Below the pieces are notes generated by a model, which worked only from the letters and a program-made list of their open reading frames with translations, was not told the DNA's origin and did not search any database. A program made the translations under genes and the position numbers. From CAVVAH01 sp963746175 (lineage in GTDB: Bacteria > Actinomycetota > Actinomycetes > JACCUZ01), in assembly GCA_963746175.1 (NCBI GenBank), contig CAVVAH010000001.1, positions 186,001 to 250,000 of the forward strand: a stretch of 64,000 nt of DNA, read 5' to 3'. Positions 8,285 to 18,200 of the stretch are shown piece by piece; position 1 is the stretch's first letter, and every line of letters starts with the position of its first letter.

Positions 8285-9361
8285 GTGGGGAGCTGGGGTG
8301 GCACGGTCGTCCTGACCGCGGAGCCGGCGCCGCTGGTGCGATACGTCGCGGAGCTGCACCCGCCGCAGCTGGCGCTCGGCGCACTGGTCCTCACGCTGGT
8401 CGCCGCCCTGGCAGCCGCAGCATTCCTGCGGCACGGTCGCGCGCGAGACCTGGCGCGGGACGCCGGCCGGGCCCGTTCCACCGTGGTCCTGGCCGGTGTC
8501 CTCGTCCTCACCTTCTCCGTGCTGCTGGCGGGCTCGTTCGTCGTGCGGGCCCGGGCCCGCGACGTCCGAGAGGACGCCTTCGAGCGCGCGGACGGGCTTC
8601 GCGGCGGGGGCACCGCGCCCTCGCTCGCCGCGGACAGCGCGGTGCTCTGGGCCGTCGGGGACGCGGCTGACGGGCACCCGGCCGCACGTGCCGTGGGCAA
8701 CCTGATCCGGGCCGACCACCCCGACCGGGTCCTGTATCTCGGCGACGTCTACGGCCCCTACGGCCCGCTGATGCGCGACGCCTTCGGACCGCTGCTGGCG
8801 CGCACCTGGCCGACACCGGGCAATCACGAGTGGCCGTCGCAGACGGCCGCCTACCGCGACTTCTGGGTGGCCCAAGGGCATCCGGTGTCCGCGTACTACC
8901 AGTTCCGGGTGGCGGGCTGGCAGGTCCTCAGCCTGAACTCCGAGATACCGCACACCGAGGACTCCGCGCAGGTCCGCTGGCTGCGCCGTCGGGTCAGCGC
9001 GCCGGGCACCTGCCGGATCGCGGTCTGGCACCGGCCGCGGTGGAGCGCGGGCACTCACGGCGACCAGCCCGACGTACGAACGTTGTGGGGCACCGTCGTG
9101 GGTCGCGCGGCCCTGGTGCTGGGCGGCCACGACCACGACATGCAACGGATGCGCCCGGTGCGCGGCACCACCGAGCTGGTCGTGGGCGCGGGCGGCCACG
9201 GCCACTACCCGCTGCACCCGCACGACCGCATCGCCTTCGGTGACGACACGCACTACGGCGCCCTGCGGCTCAAGCTCTCGCCAGGCCTCGCGCGCTATCG
9301 CTTCGTGGCGACCGACGGGACAGTCCTCGACCGCGGCACGGTGCACTGCGCCGCCAGCTGA
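8285..9361 (+). CDS. Membrane-anchored calcineurin-like metallophosphoesterase
   Basis: A 358-residue protein. Two N-terminal hydrophobic helices (about residues 30-50 and 65-85) anchor an extracytoplasmic phosphoesterase domain. Metal-binding motifs appear in order: WAVGD, LYLGDVYG, TPGNHEW, WHRP and GGHDHDMQR, the usual set for two-metal phosphoesterases. The gene is a clear paralog of the lipoprotein at 21048-21890 (shared LYLGDVYG, TPGNHEWPSQ, VAGWQV-SLNSE). It precedes a BNR/FN3 surface protein by 120 bp. The substrate is probably a phosphorylated extracellular compound, possibly the locally made polysaccharide, by inference from context. Confidence 0.85.
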   Translation: MGSWGGTVVLTAEPAPLVRYVAELHPPQLALGALVLTLVAALAAAAFLRHGRARDLARDAGRARSTVVLAGVLVLTFSVLLAGSFVVRARARDVREDAFERADGLRGGGTAPSLAADSAVLWAVGDAADGHPAARAVGNLIRADHPDRVLYLGDVYGPYGPLMRDAFGPLLARTWPTPGNHEWPSQTAAYRDFWVAQGHPVSAYYQFRVAGWQVLSLNSEIPHTEDSAQVRWLRRRVSAPGTCRIAVWHRPRWSAGTHGDQPDVRTLWGTVVGRAALVLGGHDHDMQRMRPVRGTTELVVGAGGHGHYPLHPHDRIAFGDDTHYGALRLKLSPGLARYRFVATDGTVLDRGTVHCAAS

Positions 9362-9440
9362 GACACGGGCCGCCGACGGGGCCAACTCGGTCGAACGGAT
9401 GACGGCACGTGGTGCGAACGTGCACAATGCGTGCGCAGCA

Positions 9441-9459
9441 GACCCACCGGCGGTGGGTC
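9441..9459 (+). promoter_or_regulatory. Stem-loop upstream of the BNR/FN3 gene
   Basis: GACCCACC, a 3-nt loop and GGTGGGTC form a perfect 8-bp hairpin about 10 nt before the GGGGAGGCG Shine-Dalgarno of the gene at 9482. It might modulate translation or end the upstream transcript; there is no T-run. Confidence 0.35.
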
Positions 9460-9481
9460 GGCCTGGGTCGGGGAGGCGCCG

Positions 9482-11236
9482 GTGGCTCACGTCGTGAGGC
9501 GGACCGTCGCGGCCCTGACGAGCCTCTGCGCCGCCACCGGCCTGACCTGCCTGGTGGCCCTGGTGGCGCCGGCCGGAGCCGCCGCCGCGGACGAGGACCA
9601 GGTCGCGTCCTACAAGGGCCCGAGATTCGCCGCGACGGGCGGCAGTGGCGACCTCCAGGTGTCCACTCCGACCTTCGACAAGTCGCAGGCGAAGACCTGG
9701 TGGTACGACGGCAGCTGGTGGGGGCTGCTCTACCAGCCGGCGGACGCGACCGTGCGGGTGGGGCAGCTGCAGCACGACCATCGCTGGGTGCTCGGCGAGT
9801 CCGTCGTGTCGGCCGACCCGGTCGCCGTCGGGGACGTCGTGGTCGACGGACGTCGGGTGCACGTGCTGTCCCGCGACCGGTCCGGCCTGTCCGTCGTCGA
9901 TCTCGTCTACCGGCGCCGCGCGGGCCGCTACGCCGTCGCGGGACCCGCGGTGCCGCTGGGGACCCGCGGCACGAGCGCAGCGACGATGACCAAGGACTCG
10001 ACCGGCCGGCTCTGGGTCACGTTCGTCCGTGCCTCGCACCTCAACGTCCAGCACAGCAACCCCAGCCGGACACGGTGGTCGCTGCCGTACGTGCCGGACG
10101 TGGCAGGCAGCCGGGTCGGGCGCAGCGAGCTGACCGACGTCGTCGCAGCCAACGGGTCCATCATCGTCGTCTGGTCCGACCAGCGCGCCGGTGCGTTCCA
10201 CGTCGCCACCCACGGGGACGGCGACCCTGACGGCCAGTGGCGTGCTGAGACAGCCGCCGAGGGCGACCACGTCGCGGACGACCACATCAGTGCCCACGTC
10301 CTCCCCGGTCCGGAAGGCGACACGGTCCTGGTCGCGGCCAAGACGTCCCTCAACGACTACCGCGACCCGGTCCGCGACGACCCTCTGATCCTGCTGCTCG
10401 CGCGCACGCCGCAGGGCGCCTGGAGCCAGCACGTCGTCGCGACGGTGGCCGACGGCTGGACCCGGCCGGTGGTCACGGCCGACGCGACGGGTCGGGTCTT
10501 CGTCGTCGGTCGGCGTGCCGGCAGCATCGTGTACAAGGCCGCCACGGTCGCGGACCTGACGTTCGAGTCCGGGCCCGGACGGCACCTGCTCACGTTCACC
10601 GGAGCCTCGTTCACCGACCCTTCCGTCGGCACCCAGACGGTCGACGTCGGGACCGGCCTCCTGGTGCTCGCCAGCGACGAGCGCGACCTGCGCTACTGGC
10701 ATGCCGAGATGGCGTTGAGCGGTCGCGTCCGCAGCGCCTCGGCGGCGGACCCGCCGGACGAGACGGTTCCCAGCGCGCCGGGCCGGGTCACCGGCGTGGC
10801 GGTGGACGGGTCGGTCCGGCTCAGCTGGTCGCCGGCCACGGACGAGGCAGCCTGGTCACCGGCCGGAGTGGCCCCCGGGGTCAGCTACCAGATCCTCCGT
10901 CAGGGCAAGCCGGTGGGCCGTACGGCGGCGACGTCCTACGTGGCCGCCGGCAGCGGCAAGAGCGAGTTCACGGTCGCCGCGCTGGACCTTGCGGGCAACC
11001 GGTCCCCGGCGGTCGCGGCCCGCCTCGTCACCTCCGACACGGACGGACCGGCGAGCGGCCTCGGGGTGGTGCTCGTGATCAGCGCCGCAGTCGCGGCCGC
11101 CTCGCTCGTCGGGGGGGTCTACGTGCACCTGCGCCGTCAGGTCCGCCGCACGGCGCAGCAGGCGCAGCGGATCCTCGTGGAGGCGCCGCTCACCGTCCTG
11201 GTGCCGGCCCCACGAGGCAAGCACGCGCGCCGATGA
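9482..11236 (+). CDS. Exported BNR-repeat/fibronectin type III protein with C-terminal membrane anchor
   Basis: A 584-residue protein. GTG 9482 follows a good GGGGAGG Shine-Dalgarno. A Sec signal (VRRTVAALTSLCAATGL to PAGAAAA) leads into a sialidase-like beta-propeller-type region of about 370 residues with repeating DSTGRLWVTF, VWSDQRAGAF and DDHI motifs. An FN3-like domain follows (PGRVTGVAVDGSVRLSW, about residues 440-520). A terminal membrane helix (VVLVISAAVAAASLVGGVYV) and a basic cytosolic tail end the protein. It is paralogous to the N-terminal half of the protein at 15249. A role in binding or trimming surface glycans is likely, but the catalytic residues of sialidases were not identified. 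Confidence 0.75.
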   Translation: MAHVVRRTVAALTSLCAATGLTCLVALVAPAGAAAADEDQVASYKGPRFAATGGSGDLQVSTPTFDKSQAKTWWYDGSWWGLLYQPADATVRVGQLQHDHRWVLGESVVSADPVAVGDVVVDGRRVHVLSRDRSGLSVVDLVYRRRAGRYAVAGPAVPLGTRGTSAATMTKDSTGRLWVTFVRASHLNVQHSNPSRTRWSLPYVPDVAGSRVGRSELTDVVAANGSIIVVWSDQRAGAFHVATHGDGDPDGQWRAETAAEGDHVADDHISAHVLPGPEGDTVLVAAKTSLNDYRDPVRDDPLILLLARTPQGAWSQHVVATVADGWTRPVVTADATGRVFVVGRRAGSIVYKAATVADLTFESGPGRHLLTFTGASFTDPSVGTQTVDVGTGLLVLASDERDLRYWHAEMALSGRVRSASAADPPDETVPSAPGRVTGVAVDGSVRLSWSPATDEAAWSPAGVAPGVSYQILRQGKPVGRTAATSYVAAGSGKSEFTVAALDLAGNRSPAVAARLVTSDTDGPASGLGVVLVISAAVAAASLVGGVYVHLRRQVRRTAQQAQRILVEAPLTVLVPAPRGKHARR

Positions 11237-11558
11237 GGTCAAAACTGCCTGTACACCAACCCATCACCGAGAGTAAGATTCACCTATCCACTTGAGTGCT
11301 TGGCCCGGGTCTGTCACTCTCCGTCAGGAAACGCGCCGACATGCAGATGTGTGTCGCGCACGGCAATCAGGTGTTCGGGGGAGCGTCGCATCGGCTTTTC
11401 AGACCGATGCTGGGCCCGAACCGGGACGGGTTTCGGCGAGTCCTTGTTGCGGGGGTACGGACTGAACTAGGTATGAGGGCAGCGTGAACGTGGTGTGAAC
11501 GGCCGCGGACACCGATGCGGCCGTGGATTCGGGGATAAGTGCCGGGGGGCAGAGAGAC
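11237..11558 (+). promoter_or_regulatory. Long structured leader/promoter region of the exopolysaccharide operon
   Basis: There is no gene here. Visible elements are a hairpin GCATCGG-loop-CCGATGC (11388-11410) and a second hairpin CCGAACC/GGTTTCGG with one bulge (11416-11436). A possible promoter is TTGTTG (11444-11449), 18 nt, then TAGGTA (11468-11473). Two direct GTGAAC repeats lie 11 bp apart (11484-11489 and 11495-11500), exactly one helical turn, next to the predicted start of transcription, as an operator would. The region is lower in GC than its surroundings. A G-rich Shine-Dalgarno sits before ATG 11559. Confidence 0.5.
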
Positions 11559-13007
11559 ATGACAGAAGGTGCGACCCGCGGATGGGGTCGGCACGTGGCC
11601 GACGACGGCCACGACACCGAGGCTCAGATCCTGGAGATCGGCCGTCGGTCGTCGAGCGCGCGGCAGGACGCGGTCGACGCCCGGGGGCTCGGCGTCGTGC
11701 ACCTGGTGGTGCTCATCGACGTGCTCGCGTGGTGCCTGGCGTCGGCCGTCACGGTCGGCGGGCCGGGCATCGGGGCGTTCGTCCTGCTCGGGCTCTTCCT
11801 CTGGATGAACGCCGTCGGCGGGCTCTACCAGCCGAAGCTGTCGCTCTCGGCGCTGGACGATGCGGCGTCGCTGGCCGGCCGGGCGCTCGTGGCCGGCGCG
11901 CTGGTGACCTCCGTGCGGCTGGTCGCCGGCGAGGGGGTCGGCACCCAGCTGCTGCACATGGCCATGGTGATCGCGGCGCTCTCCATCGTCGGGCGTGCCC
12001 TGGGCTACGTGCTCGTGCGCCGGTTGCGACGGGCCGGGTTGGTCGCCCACCCGACTCTGGTGGTCGGCGCCGGACGGGTCGGCGGATGGGTGGCCGAGGT
12101 CCTCTGCGAACACCCCGAGTACGGCCTGCGACCCGTGGGCTTCCTCGACTCCGACCCCCTGCTCGGCGACGACGAGCGAGACCTTCCGGTCCTCGGTGAC
12201 ACCACGCAGCTGGGCACGGTGCTCAAGGACCACGGCGTCCGCAGCGTCGTGGTCGCGTTCGCCGCCGATCGTGAGTCCGGCATCGTCGACATCCTTCGCA
12301 CCTGCGACCGGTACGCCTGCGAGATCTTCTACGTCCCGCGCCTCTACGAGATGCAGGAACGTGGCCGCGACTTCGACCACATCTGGTCGCTGCCGCTCGC
12401 TCGTCTCCGGAGGGCGCCGTTCCGCTCCTGGACGTGGAGCCTGAAGCGTCTCTTCGACGTCGTCGTGTCGGCCCTCGCGCTGGCCTTCCTGGCACCGGCC
12501 CTGATCGCCTGCAGCATGGCCGTGCGCTGGCAGATCGGCGGGCCGGTGCTCTTCCGGCAGCTGCGGGTCGGCCTGGACGGTCGCGAGTTCGAGCTGCTCA
12601 AGTTCCGGACCCTGACGCCCGTCGACGCCACGGAGTCGCAGACCAACTGGAACGTCGCCGCCGACAACCGGCTCACCCCCGTCGGGCGGTTCCTGCGCAG
12701 CACGTCGCTGGACGAGCTGCCGCAGCTGATCAACATCCTGCGCGGCGACATGAGCGTGGTCGGGCCGCGGCCGGAGCGACCCTTCTTCGTCAGGCAGTTC
12801 ACCGAACGCTTCCCGCGCTACATGGCTCGACACCGGGTGCCGGCCGGTCTCACTGGCTGGGCCCAGGTCCACGGGCTGCGGGGGGACACCTCCATCGCCG
12901 ACCGCGCCCGGTTCGACAACTACTACATCGAGAACTGGTCGTTGTGGCAGGACGTGAAGATCATCCTGAGGACCGTCGCGCAGGTCGCGCGACGGACGGG
13001 TGGCTGA
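11559..13007 (+). CDS. Polyprenyl glycosylphosphotransferase (WbaP/CpsE-type, exopolysaccharide initiation)
   Basis: A 482-residue protein. The N-terminal half has membrane helices followed by a Rossmann-like CoA-binding-like domain (LVVGAGRVGGWVAEVL). The C-terminal half is the bacterial sugar transferase domain: a helix at SLKRLFDVVVSALALAFL, then LFRQLRVGLDGREFELLKFRTL, LRSTSLDELPQLINILRGDMSVVGPRPE, and RHRVPAGLTGWAQVHGLRG. These are the catalytic and undecaprenyl-binding signatures. The enzyme transfers a sugar-1-phosphate from a nucleotide sugar to undecaprenyl phosphate in the inner membrane, starting repeat-unit assembly. It is the first gene of the operon running to 21013. Confidence 0.93.
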   Translation: MTEGATRGWGRHVADDGHDTEAQILEIGRRSSSARQDAVDARGLGVVHLVVLIDVLAWCLASAVTVGGPGIGAFVLLGLFLWMNAVGGLYQPKLSLSALDDAASLAGRALVAGALVTSVRLVAGEGVGTQLLHMAMVIAALSIVGRALGYVLVRRLRRAGLVAHPTLVVGAGRVGGWVAEVLCEHPEYGLRPVGFLDSDPLLGDDERDLPVLGDTTQLGTVLKDHGVRSVVVAFAADRESGIVDILRTCDRYACEIFYVPRLYEMQERGRDFDHIWSLPLARLRRAPFRSWTWSLKRLFDVVVSALALAFLAPALIACSMAVRWQIGGPVLFRQLRVGLDGREFELLKFRTLTPVDATESQTNWNVAADNRLTPVGRFLRSTSLDELPQLINILRGDMSVVGPRPERPFFVRQFTERFPRYMARHRVPAGLTGWAQVHGLRGDTSIADRARFDNYYIENWSLWQDVKIILRTVAQVARRTGG

Positions 13008-13009
13008 GG

Positions 13010-14050
13010 GTGACGCAGCCGCTCGACCTGGTCACCGTGCTCGTCCCCGCTCGGAACGAAGAAGCGTCACTGGTCGCCTGCCTGGAGTCGGTCCTGACCC
13101 AGGACTACCGCGAGCTGCAGGTCGTGGTGGTCGACGGGCAGTCGACCGACCGCACGGTGGAGCTGGTGCACGAGGTTATGCGCCGCGACGCACGAGTCGA
13201 GCTCGTCACCGACGCCCACCGGTCGATCCCTACGGCGCTGAACACGGGACTTGCGGCGGCGCGCGGGCGCTGGCTGGTGCGGGTCGACGGTCACTCCACC
13301 ATCCCCCCCGGCTACGTGCGCAGGGCGGTCGCCCGGCTCTCCGAAGGTCGCTGGGGCGCGGTCGGCGGTCGTAAGGACGGCATCGGCCGCACGCCTGCCG
13401 GACGTGCCATCGCCGCTGTCATGGCCAGTCGCCTCGGTGTCGGCAACTCGACCTACCACCACGGAACGAGCGAGACGACGGTCGACCACGTGCCGTTCGG
13501 CGTCTATCCGGTCGCACTGCTGCGCGAGATCGGCGGTTGGGACGAGCGGCTCACCGCCAACGAGGACTACGAGCTGGACTACCGGCTGCGGCAGGCCGGC
13601 CACCAGCTGCTCTTCGACCCCGAGCTGGCCATCGGCTGGGAGTCCCGCCAGTCCGTGCGCGAGCTGCTGCGGCAGTACCACCGGTACGGCAAGGGGAAGG
13701 CCGACGTCGCGGTGCTGCACCCGCAGTCGCTGTCCCCGCGGCACCTGATCCCGCCGGTGTTCGTGGCCTACCTCGCGACGGCGGGAGCCGTCTCGCTGCG
13801 CCGCCCGGGCGTCGCGGCGGCGATGGTGGCGCCCTACGCCGCCGTCGTGGCGGCCGGTTCCGCCACGACCGCGCGGCGGCTGGCCGCCGGTGAGCGGCAC
13901 CACGTCGCTCCGGCCTACCTGGCCATGCACCTCGGCTGGGGAGCAGGTTTCCTGACCCGGCTGCCCGCCGCGGTCGTCGCCCTGCGACGGCAGGTCCCGG
14001 CGGCGGGACGACGCGAACGCGGCGAAGCACGTGAGGACGAGGTCGCGTGA
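13010..14050 (+). CDS. Family 2 glycosyltransferase
   Basis: A 346-residue protein. GTG 13010 begins 2 nt after the previous stop, with GAGG overlapping that stop. The GT-A fold shows VTVLVPARNEEASLVACLESVL, VVVVDGQSTDRT, the metal-binding RVDGHS (DxD-equivalent near residue 92), GGWDERLTANEDYELDYRLRQAG as the acceptor/base motif, and a C-terminal hydrophobic section (VAAAMVAPYAAVVAAGSATTA) that probably associates with the membrane. It should add a sugar to the lipid-linked repeat. It overlaps the following HprK-like gene by 4 bp (GTGA). Confidence 0.88.
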   Translation: MTQPLDLVTVLVPARNEEASLVACLESVLTQDYRELQVVVVDGQSTDRTVELVHEVMRRDARVELVTDAHRSIPTALNTGLAAARGRWLVRVDGHSTIPPGYVRRAVARLSEGRWGAVGGRKDGIGRTPAGRAIAAVMASRLGVGNSTYHHGTSETTVDHVPFGVYPVALLREIGGWDERLTANEDYELDYRLRQAGHQLLFDPELAIGWESRQSVRELLRQYHRYGKGKADVAVLHPQSLSPRHLIPPVFVAYLATAGAVSLRRPGVAAAMVAPYAAVVAAGSATTARRLAAGERHHVAPAYLAMHLGWGAGFLTRLPAAVVALRRQVPAAGRRERGEAREDEVA

Positions 14051-15252
14051 CCGTCGTCGACCTCGCCCGCGGCCGGTCGCGCACCGGTGGGCACCTCGAC
14101 TTCGACCTGCACGGCGTCGTCGTCGTCCGACTGCTTGATCCGCGTCCCGGTGACCGCAGCGTGCTCGAGCGGCAGCTCGGACCGACCAGCCGCCCCGCCA
14201 CCGACATCGTCCCCGACGTGTCGGTGCGCTTCGTCGACTCCCTGGACGACGGCCGGCCGCTGACGTACGTGGGGTACCCCGAGGCGGGGTACCACGACTC
14301 GGCCTTCTACCTGCTCCGGGGCAAGCACGGTGCGCGGGCCCGCAGCCTCCTGCCGTTCGCGGACGTGGGGAGCCGACCGGAGGTGGTCTGCGAGCGCGGC
14401 GTCGGTGCCGTGCCGCACCTGCTGACGCTGGTCAACCTCGCGGCGCTGGCCAAGGGCGTGCTGCCGCTGCATGCGTCGGCGTTCGTCCTCGACGGTCAGG
14501 GTGTGCTCGCGACCGGCTGGTCCAAGGGTGGCAAGACCGAGACGCTGCTGGCGTTCGCCGGGCAGGGGGCACGCTACGTCGGCGACGAGTGGATCTACCT
14601 CTCGACCGATGGCCGCATGACTGGCGTCCCGGAGCCGATCCGGCTCTGGGACTGGCACCTGAGGCAGCTGCCCGACGTCTGGGCGGGGCTGGGACCGCTG
14701 ACGCGCACCAGGCTGCGCGCGCTGACCTCGTCGGCCGACCTCGCGGGGCGGCTGGCCGACCGGCTGCGCGCCACGGGCGCCGGCTCGGTCCTCCGCCGGG
14801 CCGAGCCCGTCATCCGACGGCAGTCGTTCCGCCAGGTCCCGCCGGCGGAGCTCTTCGGGGCCGGCCTCGTCGCCGAGGCCCACCTCGACGTGGTGCTGCT
14901 GGCCACCAGCCACGACTCGCCGGACGTGCGGGTCGAGCCGGTGGACCCGCAGCTGGTCGCCCGACGGATGCGCGCTTCGCTCGCCGAGGAGCGGGAGCCG
15001 TTCCTCTACCACTACCGCCAGTTCAGGTTCGCGTTCCCCGATCTCGGGAGCGAGCTCGTCGACAACGCCGCCACCCTCGAGTCCGACCTGCTCGCCCAGG
15101 TCCTCGACGGTGTCCCTGCCTACCAGCTCGGCCATCCGTACCCGTTCGCCTTCGACACGTTGGTCGCCCCGGTGGCCGCTGCGCTGGCCACCGGGTCCAC
15201 ACAGCACAGCCCGCAGCGCGGGCGCACCGGAAAGCACGGGGAGACCGCATGA
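14047..15252 (+). CDS. HprK-related P-loop kinase
   Basis: A 401-residue protein overlapping its neighbour by GTGA. The middle has LPLHASAFVLDGQGVLATGWSKGGKTETLLAF (about residues 138-170). It combines the HASA lead-in and Walker A (GWSKGGKTE) typical of the C-terminal HPr-kinase-like fold, followed by YVGDEWIYL, matching the second acidic motif. No HPr protein or PTS component is nearby. In exopolysaccharide and lasso-peptide loci such HprK homologs phosphorylate sugars or peptides instead. Here, between a glycosyltransferase and a surface protein, phosphorylation of a glycan precursor is the favoured guess. It overlaps the next start by ATGA. Confidence 0.75.
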   Translation: MTVVDLARGRSRTGGHLDFDLHGVVVVRLLDPRPGDRSVLERQLGPTSRPATDIVPDVSVRFVDSLDDGRPLTYVGYPEAGYHDSAFYLLRGKHGARARSLLPFADVGSRPEVVCERGVGAVPHLLTLVNLAALAKGVLPLHASAFVLDGQGVLATGWSKGGKTETLLAFAGQGARYVGDEWIYLSTDGRMTGVPEPIRLWDWHLRQLPDVWAGLGPLTRTRLRALTSSADLAGRLADRLRATGAGSVLRRAEPVIRRQSFRQVPPAELFGAGLVAEAHLDVVLLATSHDSPDVRVEPVDPQLVARRMRASLAEEREPFLYHYRQFRFAFPDLGSELVDNAATLESDLLAQVLDGVPAYQLGHPYPFAFDTLVAPVAAALATGSTQHSPQRGRTGKHGETA

Positions 15253-18200
15253 CCGACGACTTCCGACGCGGCAGGCACCGCCGTCCGCGTTCGGCCCACC
15301 GACCTCGGGCTCCCCGCGGGGTGGTCGGTGTGGTGCTGCTCGCGCTCGGCGGCCTGGTCGCCGCGCTGGTCGTGGCGCCCGGTGCCGGTGCGGCCGTCGG
15401 GGTGCCGGTCACCTACGACGACTTCAGCTACGCCAGCACCGTCAAGACGCCGAGCGAGGACAAGCCGCAGAGCAAGCTCTGGTACGCCGACGGTGCCTGG
15501 TGGGCCCTCATGGTCAGTCCCACCGACGCGCGGGTCCACATCTTCGAGCTGCGCGCCGACCACTCCTGGCGGGACACCGGCACCCAGGTGGACCCCCGGC
15601 TCAACAGCACGGGCGACGCCCTGTGGGACGCCCTGACGGGAACCCTCACGGTCGCCTCGCGCGAGTCCAGCACGAACCTCGAGGTCAACCGCTTCACGTA
15701 CAGCTCCGCCGGCCGCAGCTGGACGCGGACGGCCGGTTTCCCGGTCATGGTCAACACCGGCGGCGGCTCGGAGTCGGCGACGATCGACAAGGACAGCACC
15801 GGTCGGCTCTGGGTCACCTACACCCGGGCGTCCAAGGTCTGGGTCGCCCACTCCGACCCGAACGGCCAGAACTGGACGGCCGGCTTCAACCCGGCGGTGC
15901 CCGACGTCTCGATCAAGAGCGACGACGTCTCGGCGCTGATCTCCTTCCAGGGCCAGATCGGCCTCATGTGGTCCGACCAGGCCTCCGGAGCGTTCCGCTT
16001 CGCCCGGCACCGTGACGGGGACCCCGACACCAGCTGGGTCGTGGAGGACGCCCTGAGCGGTGCGGACCTCGCCGACGACCACATCAACCTCAAGGGCCTG
16101 GTGGACGACCCGCAGGGGCGGCTGTTCGCCGCGATCAAGACCTCCCAGGACACCTACGGACCGGGTGCCACCCTGGTGGGGGTGCTGGTCCGGACCCCGC
16201 GCGCGGACGGCACCGGCTCGTGGTCCCTGGCGCCGGCGGGCACGGTGGCCGACGACCACACCAGGCCGATCATCATGGTCGACAGGACGAACCAGCAGCT
16301 GTACTTCTTCGCCACCGCGCCGGTGAGCGGCGGCGACATCTACTACAAGAAGACCCCTCTGTCGAACATCGCGTTCGCTCCCGGCCGTGGCGAGAAGTTC
16401 GTGGACAGCGCCGCTGTCGTCAACAACGCCAGCGGCGCGAAGGAACCCGTGACCGCCGCCACCGGCATGGTCATCCTCGCGGTGGCCGAGGGCAAGAAGC
16501 GCTACGTCCACGCCGAGATGCAGCTCGCCGGAGGTTCGCCGCCGCCGGTGGACGGGGAGGCGCCGTCGGTGCCGTCGGGGCTGGTGGCTTCGCCGGTGGC
16601 GGGTGGCGCGGACCTGACCTGGGGTGCGGCCTCGGACAACGTGGCGGTGACGGGCTACCGGGTTCGTCGTGACGGGGTTGTCGTGGGGACGTCGACGTCG
16701 ACGTCGTACCGGGACCAGGGTCTGCTGGCGGGCAGCTCGCACAGCTGGACGGTGCAGGCCTACGACGCGGCGGGCAACAGCTCTGCGGAGTCCGGGTCGG
16801 CGTCGGCGACGGTGCCGGACGATCCGCCGCCGTCGGGTGGGGTGAGCCTGGTGGCGGTCACGACGGGTTCGAACGCGTCGGCGGCGTCGTTGACGATCGC
16901 GCGGCCGGCGGCGCAGGCCGGCAACGTGCTGCTGGCGTCGGTGGACTACCGGGGTCAGGCGGCGGTGACGGCGCCTGCGGGGTGGGCGTTGGTCCGGTCG
17001 GACAGCAACGGGACGGCGATGCGCAAGGCCACGTGGGTGCACGTGGCGGCCGGGTCGGACCCGGCGAGCTGGACGTGGACCTTCGGGGCCAAGCCGGCGG
17101 CGGTGGGGGAGATCCTGGCCTTCGCCGGGGTGTCGACCTCCGACCCGGTCGCGTCCTCGGCCGGCCAGGTGAACGCGTCGTCGACGGCGGTGACTGCACC
17201 GTCGGTCACCGCGCAGACCGGGGACGCCGTGGTGGGCCTGTTCGGCATCGCCAAGGCCGGCACGATCGCGCCGCCGTCCGGGCTGACGGAGGTCGCTGAG
17301 GTCACGTCACCCACCGGGGTGACCTACCCCATGACGAGCGAGGCGGCCGAGGTCCTCGCCGCCACGGGGGGCGGCACCGGCCCGCTGGTCGCCACGTCCT
17401 CCGTGAGCGGGGCGGGCGTCGGGCACTCGGTCGTGCTCCGCGCCGCCTCGACGGGCGGCCCGGTGGACGGGGAGGCGCCGTCGGTGCCGTCGGGGCTGGT
17501 GGCTTCGCCGGTGGCGGGTGGCGCGGACCTGACCTGGGGTGCGGCCTCGGACAACGTGGCGGTGACGGGCTACCGGGTTCGTCGTGACGGGGTTGTCGTG
17601 GGGACGTCGACGTCGACGTCGTACCGGGACCAGGGTCTGCTGGCGGGCAGCTCGCACAGCTGGACGGTGCAGGCCTACGACGCGGCGGGCAACAGCTCTG
17701 CGGAGTCCGGGTCGGCGTCGGCGACGGTGCCGGACGATCCGCCGCCGTCGGGTGGGGTGAGCCTGGTGGCGGTCACGACGGGTTCGAACGCGTCGGCGGC
17801 GTCGTTGACGATCGCGCGGCCGGCGGCGCAGGCCGGCAACGTGCTGCTGGCGTCGGTGGACTACCGGGGTCAGGCGGCGGTGACGGCGCCTGCGGGGTGG
17901 GCGTTGGTCCGGTCGGACAGCAACGGGACGGCGATGCGCAAGGCCACGTGGGTGCACGTGGCGGCCGGGTCGGACCCGGCGAGCTGGACGTGGACCTTCG
18001 GGGCCAAGCCGGCGGCGGTGGGGGAGATCCTGGCCTTCGCCGGGGTGTCGACCTCCGACCCGGTCGCGTCCTCGGCCGGCCAGGTGAACGCGTCGTCGAC
18101 GGCGGTGACTGCACCGTCGGTCACCGCGCAGACCGGGGACGCCGTGGTGGGCCTGTTCGGGATCGCCCGCTCGGTGACGGTCACTCCGCCGTCCGGGTCC

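Noticed and set aside
11341..11460. Possible GEMM (cyclic di-GMP) or ydaO-type riboswitch in the polysaccharide leader
   Set aside because: Stems and a CGCGCACGGCAA-like piece are present, but the conserved core sequences of these classes do not line up.
16858..18114. Long open frames antisense to the FN3 module gene
   Set aside because: Exact duplicates of each other caused by the repeat and by high GC on the opposite strand; no domain or start signal.
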